From contig NZ_JBPZGZ010000002.1 of the NCBI RefSeq assembly GCF_051857475.1, forward strand, positions 1,302,001 through 1,366,000: a stretch of 64,000 nt of DNA, read 5' to 3'. The notes beneath the pieces are model-generated. The model made no database searches and had not been told where the DNA came from. It saw only the letters and a program-made list of their open reading frames with translations. Shown piece after piece: positions 1 to 8,469 of the stretch. Both the position numbers and the translations under genes were made by a program. Source of the stretch: Pelomonas sp051857475 (GTDB taxonomy: Bacteria; Pseudomonadota; Gammaproteobacteria; Burkholderiales; Burkholderiaceae_C). The first letter of the stretch is position 1. Every line of letters begins with the position of its first letter.

Positions 1-7
1 CGCTGAC

Positions 8-709
8 ATGAAGATCGCCGACATGAACTGGATGCAGGTCGAGGCCTATCTGAAGGCCGACGACCGCTGCCTGCTGCCCATTGGCTGCACCGAGCAGCAT
101 GCCTATCTGAGCCTTGCCGTCGATGCCATCCTGGCCGAGCGTGTCGCGGTCGAGGCGGCCGAGCCACTGGGCGTGCCGGTCTTCCCGGTGCTGCCCTTCG
201 GCATCACGCCCAGCTTCATGAGCTACCCGGGCACCGTCACGCTGAAGGTGGAGACCATGGTGCGTGTCGTGCAGGACCTGCTCGACAGCCTGGACCACCA
301 GGGCTTCCGGCGCATCCTCATCGTCAACGGCCATGGCGGCAACCAGCCTGTGGCCGCGGTCATCGGTGAGTGGATGGCCGCGCATCCGCGCACGCGCGTG
401 CGCATGCACAACTGGTGGAGCGCGCCCAAGACCATGGGCTATGTGAAGGCCCAGGACCCGCAGTCGGCCCATGCCTCGTGGATGGAGAACCTGCCGTGGA
501 CGCGGCTGGCCGGCGTCACCCAGCCTGAAGGGCGCAAGGCCCCGGTGGACTACCAGCGCTATGCCGTGCTGCCGCCCGATGCGGCGCGCGATCTGGCGGG
601 CGACGGCAACTTCGGCGGCGCCTACGAGAGGCCCGACGCCGAGGTGCTGGAGATGTGGCGCATCGCGGTCGAGGAGACGCGGGCCCTCATCGAAGGGCCT
701 TGGGCTTAG
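8..709 (+). CDS. creatininase family protein
   Basis: Predicted 233-residue cytoplasmic metal-dependent amidohydrolase of the creatininase / creatinine amidohydrolase fold, a family that opens cyclic or formamide amide bonds using two divalent metals. Seen: an early 'TEQHAYLSLAVDA' segment matching the family's E-x-H...D metal-ligand motif, and 'VNGHGGNQP' near residue 107, the family hallmark. Length is typical. The exact substrate cannot be read from sequence; family members act on creatinine, on formamide-type pathway intermediates or in cofactor biosynthesis. A TGA two bases upstream of the ATG suggests an upstream gene ends just outside the window and that this gene may be the last of an operon. 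Confidence 0.85.
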   Translation: MKIADMNWMQVEAYLKADDRCLLPIGCTEQHAYLSLAVDAILAERVAVEAAEPLGVPVFPVLPFGITPSFMSYPGTVTLKVETMVRVVQDLLDSLDHQGFRRILIVNGHGGNQPVAAVIGEWMAAHPRTRVRMHNWWSAPKTMGYVKAQDPQSAHASWMENLPWTRLAGVTQPEGRKAPVDYQRYAVLPPDAARDLAGDGNFGGAYERPDAEVLEMWRIAVEETRALIEGPWA

Positions 710-874
710 GGGCCGGTCGCAGCGATTGCGAACGCTCGACATGCCCACGGCTTGAAGGCGTCAGGCCGGCGGTGAGCCCGGTCGAAGGCGAGAAGTCCTG
801 AAGGCAAGGCTCTGTTACGGATTGAACGGAGCATCTGAACCAGAATCCGCTCGTCACAAGGGATGGAGAGCTCG

Positions 875-3127
875 ATGAGCCCATGGTTGCGCGCGGCAGC
901 TTCGTTATTGCTAACGGTTTTTCTGGCGGCATGTGGTGGGGGTGGCGGTGACAGCACGCCACCCAAGCCCAACACCGCGCCGACGGTCACGGTGGGCGCG
1001 GCGCAGACGGTGCTTCTGGGTACCGCCGTGCAGGTCACCGGCACGGGAATGGACGCCGACGGCGACGCCATCACCTATGCGTGGACAGTCAGTTCCAAGC
1101 CCGACGGCAGCGCGGTCACGTCCGCTTCGCTCACCGCGGCAGCCACCGACAAGGCCGGCTTCGTGCCCGACGTGGCCGGGAACTATGCGCTCAGCCTCGT
1201 CGTCAGCGACGGCAAGGCCAGCAGTGCACCCGCGCTCGTGACGGTCACGGCCCAGGGCGCGGACAAGCTGGCCATCAGCATCAGCGCCGCCGAACCGCTG
1301 TCCGGAGCGGTCACGCTGTCGCTCACGGGCCCTGCGACGGGCCCGCAGGTCAGCTGGTACGCCGACCTCAAGGCGATCGGCAACGGCGCCAGCGTGACCT
1401 GGGACAGCAGCACGGCCACCAACGGCCAGGTCCAGTTGCTCGCGCGCGTGCCGCTCGCGGGCGGCGGCAGCGTTGACGTGAAGCGCAACGTGATGGTGTC
1501 CAACGCCAACATCACGCTGAGGACGCTCAACGTGCTTGACGGGCCTTTCTCGGGGCCGTTCGATATCTACATCCGCGCCGATTCCCCCAATGGCATCGCC
1601 AGCGTCACCGGTCGTGTGGACGCTACGGTCATCGGCACACTGACCGCGCCCAATGCCTGCTTTGACGGCGGCGGATGTACCGGTGCCAACAATGCCTACC
1701 GTTTCCGGATCGACACCAACGCGCTGGGCTCGGGAGCGCACACGGTGACCTTCGTTGCGGTGGACGGGCAGGGGTTCGGCAAGCAGGTCGTCTTGAACCT
1801 GCAGTTCGACAACGTCCCGGTTCTCACGCTGACCGAGCCGCTGGATGGCAGCTTCGTCTACGACACGCTGAAGATTTCCGGCCAGGCCACGTCCGACAAG
1901 CCAGGTGCCGTCAAGGTCGATGTCAAGCTGGGCGACCTCCCCATCATCCAGGCCACGGGCCCGACCTTCAGCAGCAACTACGACGTGTCGGGGCTGACGC
2001 CGGGCACTTACAAGGTGACCGTGACGGCCACGGACAGCGCGGGCAAGCCCACAACGGCAGAGCGGCAGATCGTGAAGTCATCCAGCGCTGCGCTGGTCTA
2101 CTCACCCATCCTTTCGATCGGCGCGGGCGGGCGCCTGCTGGCGGCGGATGGCGATCGGGTGCTTTACAAGACCAGCGACAGGGCCGTCCATCTTCGCGAC
2201 ACGGCGGCGGGTACCGACGTGGCCCTGCAAGGGGTGCCGGACGATCCCACCAACTCGGCCAAGTGGTGGTTCGTCGATGGACGTGCCTACACGACGATCA
2301 CCGTCAGCGCCGCCTGCCCGAAGGGCTGCGTCTATCAGTGGGACACCGATGCAGCAGTGAAGGAGCTCAACGCGGGCAATCCGTGGGCCATGGTCGCTGG
2401 ATACCCGTACAACCTGGTGGTGCGTTCGGGCTATGTGCTGTGGGCGAACGGGACGAGCAGCTTCACGCTCTATAACGTCGCTGCTGGGACCTACCGGCAG
2501 GTCAAGCCGGACCCCGCAACGTCGATCAACCCCTCGGGCTTCGACATGACCATGGTCGGTGGCGTGCCCAACGTGTTCTATTCGGGCAACTCGGGCGACG
2601 CTGCCAAGGGGTTCGACACCTACCGCTGGTCCGCCAACACCGGCACGGCCGTCGACCTGTCTTCGGGCGGCCAGAACGATCTCGAACTCGCGTCCGATGG
2701 GGTGAGGGTGGCCTGGATACAGGCGCCGCTGGGCAACGCCTCGAGCCGCCAGACCCTGGTGGCCGCGCCGGTGGCCGGAGGCAGCATCACGACGATGTCG
2801 ACCAAGCTCACCGACCTTCCGACACTGAAGGACGGGGTGCTTGCCTGGCGCGAGGCTTCGCAAGGGGGCGATGCCGACACCCTCAAGGTGGCGACGGCTT
2901 CCGCGACGAGCACGTTGAAAGCTGGGGTTCCCGGTACGTACCTCTGGGCCAACGAGGCCGGCTACGTTTTCTACGAGACCGCGGGCAAGCTCTACTACTG
3001 GAGCGCCCAGCAGGGCACATCGACGCTGCTTGCGGACACGTCCGCCTATGGGGCCGTGTCATCGGGCAAGACCTTCTACTTCCTGTCCGGCCCTTCGAAC
3101 CTGCTCTTCAAGGTGAAAGCGAACTGA
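875..3127 (+). CDS. large repeat-domain lipoprotein, function unknown
   Basis: Predicted 750-residue exported lipoprotein. The N-terminus is a classical lipoprotein signal with lipobox LAAC followed by a glycine run (CGGGGGD). Next comes a PKD/Ig-like domain (about residues 30-125, with 'DADGDAITYAWTVS' typical of PKD/cadherin-like folds), then two further beta-sandwich-like segments (to about 415) and a C-terminal part with repeated 'W..N...Y' blades that could be a beta-propeller. The start is placed at the ATG at 875 rather than 863 because GGAGAG at 865-870 sits at correct spacing. Monocistronic by position. Role is likely surface adhesion or polymer binding; this is inference from domain type only. 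Confidence 0.8.
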   Translation: MSPWLRAAASLLLTVFLAACGGGGGDSTPPKPNTAPTVTVGAAQTVLLGTAVQVTGTGMDADGDAITYAWTVSSKPDGSAVTSASLTAAATDKAGFVPDVAGNYALSLVVSDGKASSAPALVTVTAQGADKLAISISAAEPLSGAVTLSLTGPATGPQVSWYADLKAIGNGASVTWDSSTATNGQVQLLARVPLAGGGSVDVKRNVMVSNANITLRTLNVLDGPFSGPFDIYIRADSPNGIASVTGRVDATVIGTLTAPNACFDGGGCTGANNAYRFRIDTNALGSGAHTVTFVAVDGQGFGKQVVLNLQFDNVPVLTLTEPLDGSFVYDTLKISGQATSDKPGAVKVDVKLGDLPIIQATGPTFSSNYDVSGLTPGTYKVTVTATDSAGKPTTAERQIVKSSSAALVYSPILSIGAGGRLLAADGDRVLYKTSDRAVHLRDTAAGTDVALQGVPDDPTNSAKWWFVDGRAYTTITVSAACPKGCVYQWDTDAAVKELNAGNPWAMVAGYPYNLVVRSGYVLWANGTSSFTLYNVAAGTYRQVKPDPATSINPSGFDMTMVGGVPNVFYSGNSGDAAKGFDTYRWSANTGTAVDLSSGGQNDLELASDGVRVAWIQAPLGNASSRQTLVAAPVAGGSITTMSTKLTDLPTLKDGVLAWREASQGGDADTLKVATASATSTLKAGVPGTYLWANEAGYVFYETAGKLYYWSAQQGTSTLLADTSAYGAVSSGKTFYFLSGPSNLLFKVKAN

Positions 3128-3181
3128 AGCCCACGCAATCCGCCTGGCCCCGACAACCGTCGCCGACCCGAAGCCGACGCC

Positions 3182-3212
3182 GTCAACGACGCGCCTGAGC
3201 CGCGTTGTTGAC
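3182..3212. terminator. hairpin between convergent genes
   Basis: A 12-bp arm (3182-3193) pairs with 3201-3212 with one G-T type mismatch around a 7-base loop, between the lipoprotein stop and the convergent carboxypeptidase stop. There is no T tract, so it may act as a bidirectional stabiliser or a weak terminator. Confidence 0.45.
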
Positions 3213-3226
3213 GATCATCCAGAGCC

Positions 3227-4480
3227 TTACTTCGAGAACCAGCCCGCAATGCGCTGGCGCAGGCGCTCGAAGAAGCCGGCGCGCTCGACATCGGCGAGCG
3301 CAATGACGGGGGCCTCACCCAGGGGCTTGCCGTTGGCCGTGGCGACGATCTTGCCGATCACGGTGCCCTTGGCAATCGGCGCCTCGAGCACGGGGTTCAG
3401 GGAGACCGACGTCTGCACGGCGGCCGCCTGGCCCTTGGGCACCACCAGCGTCCAGGCCTGTGCAAGGCCGGCATTCACCGTCGGCGCCACGCCGTAGGTG
3501 ACCTTGGCGCTCGCCAGCGTCGCACCGGCCTGCGCAGGGGACGCTTCCTCGAAGTTGGCGTAGCCCCAGTTGAACAGCACGCGGGTCTGGTCGGCGCGGG
3601 CCTGCTTGCTGTCGGCGTTCATGATGACCGAGATCAGGCGCATGCCGTTGCGCTTGGCCGATGCCGTCAGGCAATAGCCGGCTTCGTCCGTGTGCCCGGT
3701 CTTCAGGCCGTCGACCGTGGAGTCGGTGTACAGCAGGGCATTGCGGTTGCCTTGCTTGATGCCGTTGTAGGTGAACTCGCGCTCGGCGTAGATCGGGTAG
3801 TACTCGGCGCTGTTGCGGATGATGGCGGCCGCCAGCACGGCCAGGTCGCGGGCCGAGGCCTTGTTGTTGGGATCGGGCAGGCCGGCCGCGTTCGCGAACT
3901 GGGTCTTGCTCATGCCCAGCTTCTTGGCCTCGGTGTTCATCATCGCGACGAAGCCGGACTCCGAGCCGCCGATGTGCTCGGCCAGGGCCTTGGAAGCGTC
4001 GTTGCCGCTGGCGATGACCACGCCGCGCAGCATGTCCATCAGGGACGCCTGCGCGTTCAGGGGCACGAACATGCAGCTGTCACCGTCCTTGCCGCCGCGG
4101 CACCAGGCGCTCTCGCTCATGGTGACCTTGTCGTCGGGCTTGAGCTTGCCGTTCTTGAGTCCCTGCTCCACCAGGTAGCTGGTCATCATCTTGGTCAACG
4201 ACGCCGGCGGCAGCGGCTCGTCGGGGTTGGACGAGGCCAGCAGCTGCCCGGTGTTGAAGTCCATCAGCACCCAGGCCTTGTTGGCGAGGACCGGCACCGA
4301 TTGCCCGTTGGCGTCGGTGGTCATCGCGGGTTCGGCGGCGGCGGCCTTGTCCTTGTGTTTGTGTGCAGCGGCACGCGGCTTGGCGTGCGGGGCGCTGATG
4401 GCCGCAGTGGGCGCGGTGACGAGGAGGGCGCTGGCCAGGGCGACGGGAAGCAGGGCGGCAGAGGAGAAGCGGGAAATCAT
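3227..4480 (-). CDS. dacA: D-alanyl-D-alanine carboxypeptidase (PBP5/6 family)
   Basis: A 417-residue periplasmic serine DD-carboxypeptidase (peptidase S11) that trims the terminal D-Ala from peptidoglycan pentapeptides. Signal peptide at residues 1-29. All three penicillin-binding motifs are visible: SLTK (S94-K97), SGN (S158-N160) and KTG (K260-G262). The C-terminal half carries the PBP5 beta domain and ends in an amphipathic segment 'FFERLRQRIAGWFSK' that would anchor the enzyme to the outer face of the inner membrane. An unusual Lys/His/Ala-rich linker (about residues 33-50) precedes the catalytic domain. No clear Shine-Dalgarno before the ATG. Monocistronic. Confidence 0.93.
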   Translation of the reverse strand: MISRFSSAALLPVALASALLVTAPTAAISAPHAKPRAAAHKHKDKAAAAEPAMTTDANGQSVPVLANKAWVLMDFNTGQLLASSNPDEPLPPASLTKMMTSYLVEQGLKNGKLKPDDKVTMSESAWCRGGKDGDSCMFVPLNAQASLMDMLRGVVIASGNDASKALAEHIGGSESGFVAMMNTEAKKLGMSKTQFANAAGLPDPNNKASARDLAVLAAAIIRNSAEYYPIYAEREFTYNGIKQGNRNALLYTDSTVDGLKTGHTDEAGYCLTASAKRNGMRLISVIMNADSKQARADQTRVLFNWGYANFEEASPAQAGATLASAKVTYGVAPTVNAGLAQAWTLVVPKGQAAAVQTSVSLNPVLEAPIAKGTVIGKIVATANGKPLGEAPVIALADVERAGFFERLRQRIAGWFSK

Positions 4481-4577
4481 GGAGAAAGATGCGTTTTCAG
4501 GGGGCGACAGCCGGACGCATGTTAGGCCCCGGGCCCGTCGGCCTCGTAAGCGCAGCTTTACAACCAGTCAATACCGG

Positions 4578-5222
4578 CTAGGGAATGGGCGGCAGCTCCG
4601 GCGCCGCCAGCCCTTCGAAGGGGTCGGCCCAGGCCGGCAAGGCCATCAGCCTGTCATGCCAGGCCTGCAGGGCTGGGTAGTCGCTCAGCGGCAGGCGGGC
4701 CACGTCGTTGTAGGGCAGGAAGACGCCCATGCGGAAGTCGGCGTACGACAGGCCGCTGGCCAGCAGCCAGTCCTGTTGACTCAGGTGGGCATTGAGGATG
4801 GAAGCGGTCTCGTGGAAGCGCTCGATGCCGCGCGCCACCGTGCCTTCGTTCAGGGCGCCCAGGCTGTAGCGCAGCTTGGTGCCGCGCTCGAAATGCACCA
4901 TGTCGCAGGCATGCATGAAGTTGTCGCGGCTCCAGCTGACCCAGCGGATCATGTCCGGCAGCTCCGCTCCCGCGCGCCAGAAGTCCGAGCCCACCAGCTG
5001 CGACAGCCGGCAGGCGATGGCATCGGCCTCCCACAACGAGCGACCATCGGTCTCGACCAGGATGGGCACGCGCAGCGAAGGGTTCAGCGGCTTGAACTTG
5101 TCCGCCTGACCGGGGGCCAGCGGTGCGGCGAACTCATACGTCACCGGCGCGTTCAGATGTTTCGCCGCGGCGACGGCCAGGCGGGGGTTGGGGTTGCGCG
5201 AGAAGTAGAGGGTGGGCTTCAT
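4578..5222 (-). CDS. glutathione S-transferase family protein
   Basis: A 214-residue cytosolic protein with an N-terminal thioredoxin-like domain (MKPTLYFSRNPNPR... then 'LNPSLRVPILVETDGRSLWEADAI', the cis-Pro and SNAIL-like glutathione-binding region) and an all-alpha C-terminal domain. The start is set at MKPTLYF because GST proteins begin directly with this first beta strand; an in-frame ATG eight codons further upstream (5243) is possible. Substrate unknown. It is divergent from the M61 peptidase gene across a 162-bp spacer. Confidence 0.85.
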   Translation of the reverse strand: MKPTLYFSRNPNPRLAVAAAKHLNAPVTYEFAAPLAPGQADKFKPLNPSLRVPILVETDGRSLWEADAIACRLSQLVGSDFWRAGAELPDMIRWVSWSRDNFMHACDMVHFERGTKLRYSLGALNEGTVARGIERFHETASILNAHLSQQDWLLASGLSYADFRMGVFLPYNDVARLPLSDYPALQAWHDRLMALPAWADPFEGLAAPELPPIP

Positions 5223-5384
5223 GGCTGGCAGCGTTGTCATCGGGCGCTGCGCAGTGTCTTCAAACTCGCCCTGCAATTCAACCGGCGAGTTAGGCCCGTC
5301 GGGTCGCACGCTCCGCATGACTTTGGGACGGCCGCCCCGGTCTGCTTAGCATCGCCGCTGGTCGAACAGGCGCACAGAGGACGC

Positions 5385-7295
5385 ATGATTTCTGGAATCG
5401 CTCTGCGCTGCAGAAGTTGGATGGTGTGGGCCTTGCTCCTGGCCGCCGCGAATGGCGCCCTGGCCCAGGCCAAGGTGCCTGCCATCGGGGACGCGCGCTT
5501 TCCAGGCGTGATCGGCCTGGCGGTCGATGCCACCGACCTGACCCACAAGGTCTTCCATGTCACGCAGCGGATTCCTTTGCAGGCCGCGGGACCCGTCACC
5601 CTGCTGTACCCGCAATGGCAGGTCGCCAGCCATGCGCCCACCGGGCAGGTCGGGCGCGTCGCGGGTCTCGTGGTGCGATGCGATGGGCAGCCCCTCGCGT
5701 GGACCCGTGATCCTGCGAACCCCTTTGCCTTCCACGTGCGTCCCCCCGCCGGCGCCAAGGCCCTGGACGTCACGTTCACCTATCTGTCGCCACGCGCCGG
5801 CAATCTGGCCATGAGCCGCCACATCGTCAACGTGGGCTGGTCCAACCTGCTGCTCTATCCGGCCGGGTTTGCAGCGCAGCTGATGGCGGTCGCGGCCCAG
5901 GTCAGGCTGCCGGCCGGCATGCAGTTCGCGTCCAGCCTGGACGTGGAGGGCCGTGACGGTGACGTCGTGCGGCTCAAGGCCACGTCGCTGGACGCGCTGG
6001 TCGACTCGCCGTTGATCGCGGGCTTGCACATGCGCTCCCTGTCGCTGTTGGATCGCCCCGGCGCGCCGGTCATGCTGGACGTGTTTGCGAACCAGGCCGA
6101 GGACCTGGCGCTCACCGACACCGCCATCTCCCCCTTCCGCCATGCGGTCGCGGAGGTGCAGAAGATGTTCGGCGCCAACCGGCGCGAGCCCTACCGCTTC
6201 CTGCTGGTGCTCGACGAGCGCATGGGCGGTCCCGGTGGCATCGAGCACCGGCGTTCCACCGAGGCCTTCATGCCGGCCAACTATTTCGCCCGGCCCCAGG
6301 ACAACCTGCGCAACCTGGACCTGGCCGTGCACGAGTACATCCATTCGTGGAATGGCACCCAGTTCCTGCCCGCCGGCATGCACCAGCGCAACTTCAACGA
6401 GCCGCTGCAGAACTCGCTGCTCTGGGTGGATGAGGGGCTGACCCAATACCTGGGCAAGGTTGCCGCCGCGCGTGGCGGCATGCGCACGCTGGAACAGGCC
6501 CTCGACGATCTCGCCATCGATGCCGCACGAACGCAGCAGCAGCCGTCGCGGGCCTGGAAGCCCCTGCGCGACAGCGTCTACGACCCCATCACCATTTCCG
6601 GGCGCGGCATTGAATGGCCGGACTTCACCGGCAAGAAGGACTACTACGTCGACGGCGTGCTGCTCTGGCTCGCCGTCGACCTGGAGATCCGCGCGCAGAC
6701 GGCCGGTCGCAAGAGCCTTGATGACTTCCTGCGGCTGTTCTTCGCGCCGCGTGCGGACGCTTCTGCAGCGGTTCACACCTACACCGAAGCCGATCTCTAC
6801 GCCGCGCTCAACCAGGTATCGCCCGGCGACTGGAAGCGCTTCTTCGACGCGCGCCTGGACGCACGGGATGGCGCCGCGCTGGTCAGTGCCCTGGAGCGCG
6901 GCGGCTACCGGCTGGTCTACACCGACGCGCCGACCGAGACCTACAGCCAGGATGCGCTGGACCGTGGCGTCGACGACCATGTGTTCTCGCTCGGCCTGTC
7001 CGTCGGAAAGGCCGGCCTGTTGCGTGCCGTGCGCTGGGACGGCCCGGCGTTTCGCGCGGGGCTGACGACGGGCGCAAGGCTGCTGCGCGTGAATGGCCAG
7101 CCCTATGACGCGCCGGGCTTGAAGGCTGCCGTCGCGTCCGGCAAGCCGGTGGATCTTGAAGCCGAGATCGAGGGGGAGCGCGTCGAGGTTCGCATCGAAG
7201 CCAACCCGGGCCTGCGCTACCCGAGGCTGGAGCGCATCCAGCCGGGATCCGCCGTCATCGAGGCGATCTTCACCGCAGCGCCGGCACCCCGCTAG
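5385..7295 (+). CDS. M61 family metallopeptidase with C-terminal PDZ domain
   Basis: A 636-residue exported zinc aminopeptidase of the M61 (glycyl aminopeptidase-like) family. Signal peptide at residues 1-26 ending 'ALAQA'. N-terminal beta domain to about residue 210, then the gluzincin core with HEYIH at 316-320 and 'WVDEGLTQYLG' about 28 residues on, giving the third zinc ligand Glu. The C-terminal about 90 residues form a PDZ domain ('VRWDGPAFRAGLTTGARLLRVN'). The reading frame stays open for about 1.2 kb upstream but that part is antisense to two other genes; the ATG at 5385 has GAGGA just upstream and starts a proper signal peptide. Confidence 0.9.
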   Translation: MISGIALRCRSWMVWALLLAAANGALAQAKVPAIGDARFPGVIGLAVDATDLTHKVFHVTQRIPLQAAGPVTLLYPQWQVASHAPTGQVGRVAGLVVRCDGQPLAWTRDPANPFAFHVRPPAGAKALDVTFTYLSPRAGNLAMSRHIVNVGWSNLLLYPAGFAAQLMAVAAQVRLPAGMQFASSLDVEGRDGDVVRLKATSLDALVDSPLIAGLHMRSLSLLDRPGAPVMLDVFANQAEDLALTDTAISPFRHAVAEVQKMFGANRREPYRFLLVLDERMGGPGGIEHRRSTEAFMPANYFARPQDNLRNLDLAVHEYIHSWNGTQFLPAGMHQRNFNEPLQNSLLWVDEGLTQYLGKVAAARGGMRTLEQALDDLAIDAARTQQQPSRAWKPLRDSVYDPITISGRGIEWPDFTGKKDYYVDGVLLWLAVDLEIRAQTAGRKSLDDFLRLFFAPRADASAAVHTYTEADLYAALNQVSPGDWKRFFDARLDARDGAALVSALERGGYRLVYTDAPTETYSQDALDRGVDDHVFSLGLSVGKAGLLRAVRWDGPAFRAGLTTGARLLRVNGQPYDAPGLKAAVASGKPVDLEAEIEGERVEVRIEANPGLRYPRLERIQPGSAVIEAIFTAAPAPR

Positions 7296-7816
7296 CGCTT
7301 GCGAGCGGCTGGCTTCTTGGCCGCCGGCCGCGCCGGCTTCTCTGCATCGGCCGCCACCTGCAGCGGCGCCAGGGCCGCCAGGGCCTCCATCTGCGTCAGC
7401 AGGTGCTGCAGATAGTCGGGCGACAGGCCCTGCACCTGTTGCAGCGCACGCGCCACCAGCACCTGGCTGTTCAACGGACCCAGGTGTTCGGGCACCGGCG
7501 CGCTGACCTCGGCCAGGCGGCGCGTCAGCCGCAGGGCGGTCCAGGTGCGGCGGTGGACCTGCACATTGCGCAGCTCGGGGTGGGCTTGCAGTTCAGCGAG
7601 CAACGCTGTCAGTGGGCTTGTGGTGTTCGCCACCCGGCGCACGGGCAGAGGCGCGGGGTTGGCCTCGGCGCGCTGCAGCAGCTTTGCAACGAGCCGCTCT
7701 CGTAGCGGACCCGGTGCCTGGGCGGACGCGCGCCGCGCCAGCGCCTCCAGCACGCGGCGGCGTACCGGATCGACTTCGGCGCGGGCCTGCACCCAGGCGA
7801 CCGGATCGACCATCAC
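7292..7816 (-). CDS. DUF2894 domain-containing protein
   Basis: A 174-residue soluble protein, last gene of the DUF3348-DUF802-OmpA-DUF2894 operon. It starts at an ATG that overlaps the end of the OmpA-like gene by 4 bases. It contains the conserved 'LLAELQAHPELRNV' and 'LKYFR-like' region seen as 'ALRLTRRLAEVSAPVPEHLGPLNSQ', and ends in a Lys/Arg/Pro/Ala-rich tail (residues about 158-174) that could bind nucleic acid or membrane. Its stop overlaps the convergent M61 gene by 4 bases. Function is not established; linkage to the motor-like pair suggests an assembly, regulatory or effector role (inference). Confidence 0.85.
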   Translation of the reverse strand: MMVDPVAWVQARAEVDPVRRRVLEALARRASAQAPGPLRERLVAKLLQRAEANPAPLPVRRVANTTSPLTALLAELQAHPELRNVQVHRRTWTALRLTRRLAEVSAPVPEHLGPLNSQVLVARALQQVQGLSPDYLQHLLTQMEALAALAPLQVAADAEKPARPAAKKPAARKR

Positions 7817-8469
7817 GGCGCGGAGGCGGCCATGGCCCGCTTGGGCCGCGGCGTGGGGGCGATCTCGACGCGGCGGTTCAGGGCCCGGCCGGCCGCGTCG
7901 TCGTTGGAGGCCACCGGCTGCTGCGGCCCGAAGGCGGCGGCGAAGACGGCGTCGGGCGGCAGGCCCTCGGCCATCAGCGTGCGCGTGACGGTCAGGGCGC
8001 GCTGGGCCGACAGCTCCCAGTTGTCGCTGAACTTGGTCCCGCCCTTGCCGCTCAGCATGCCGCGGTCGTCGGTGAAGCCGCTGACCATCAGGATCTCGTC
8101 GCGCTGGCTCAGATAGGTGCGCAGCGGCAGGGCCAGGCTCTTGATCAGCGCGCGGCCGTCGGCGTGCAGTTGGTCCGACCCGATGGCGAACAGCACCGCG
8201 CCGCTGATGCCGATGCGGCCGTCCGACAGCGTGATGCGGCCGTCCGCCAAGGGCCCGGCTAGGGCGCGCTCCAGCGCCTCGCGGCGGGCCTGCTCGGCCT
8301 GGCGCTGGGCCACCTCGGCCTCCAGCTTGTTGGCCAGGTCCAGCTGCCCGACCAGGGCTGCGGCCAGCACCAGCACGAAGGCGCCCAGCACGCCGGCCAT
8401 CAGGTCGCCGAAGGCGGCCCAGGCGGGCGCACCCACGCCTTCCTGTTCGATCTCCAGCGGCTCATCCAT
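7813..8469 (-). CDS. OmpA/MotB-like (ZorB-like) membrane protein
   Basis: A 218-residue inner-membrane protein with one N-terminal transmembrane helix (about residues 22-42, 'GDLMAGVLGAFVLVLAAALV') and a C-terminal OmpA peptidoglycan-binding domain ('FAIGSDQLHADGRALI', 'VSGFTDD', 'LSAQRALTVTRTLMAEGL'). The Asp at residue 22 at the mouth of the helix, in the context W..F.DLMAG, is in the place of the proton-binding Asp of MotB, ExbD and ZorB. The start at 8469 overlaps the stop of the MotA-like gene by 8 bases, which implies translational coupling. Together they look like stator-type channel subunits; anti-phage or motility function is not shown by sequence. Confidence 0.88.
   Translation of the reverse strand: MDEPLEIEQEGVGAPAWAAFGDLMAGVLGAFVLVLAAALVGQLDLANKLEAEVAQRQAEQARREALERALAGPLADGRITLSDGRIGISGAVLFAIGSDQLHADGRALIKSLALPLRTYLSQRDEILMVSGFTDDRGMLSGKGGTKFSDNWELSAQRALTVTRTLMAEGLPPDAVFAAAFGPQQPVASNDDAAGRALNRRVEIAPTPRPKRAMAASAP

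Noticed and set aside
4191..5384. Open upstream extension of the M61 frame
   Set aside because: It is antisense to the carboxypeptidase and GST genes, shows no domain, and the ATG at 5385 has a Shine-Dalgarno and signal peptide.
5346..6980. Minus-strand open frame opposite the M61 gene
   Set aside because: Shadow of the M61 coding strand; no recognisable domain.
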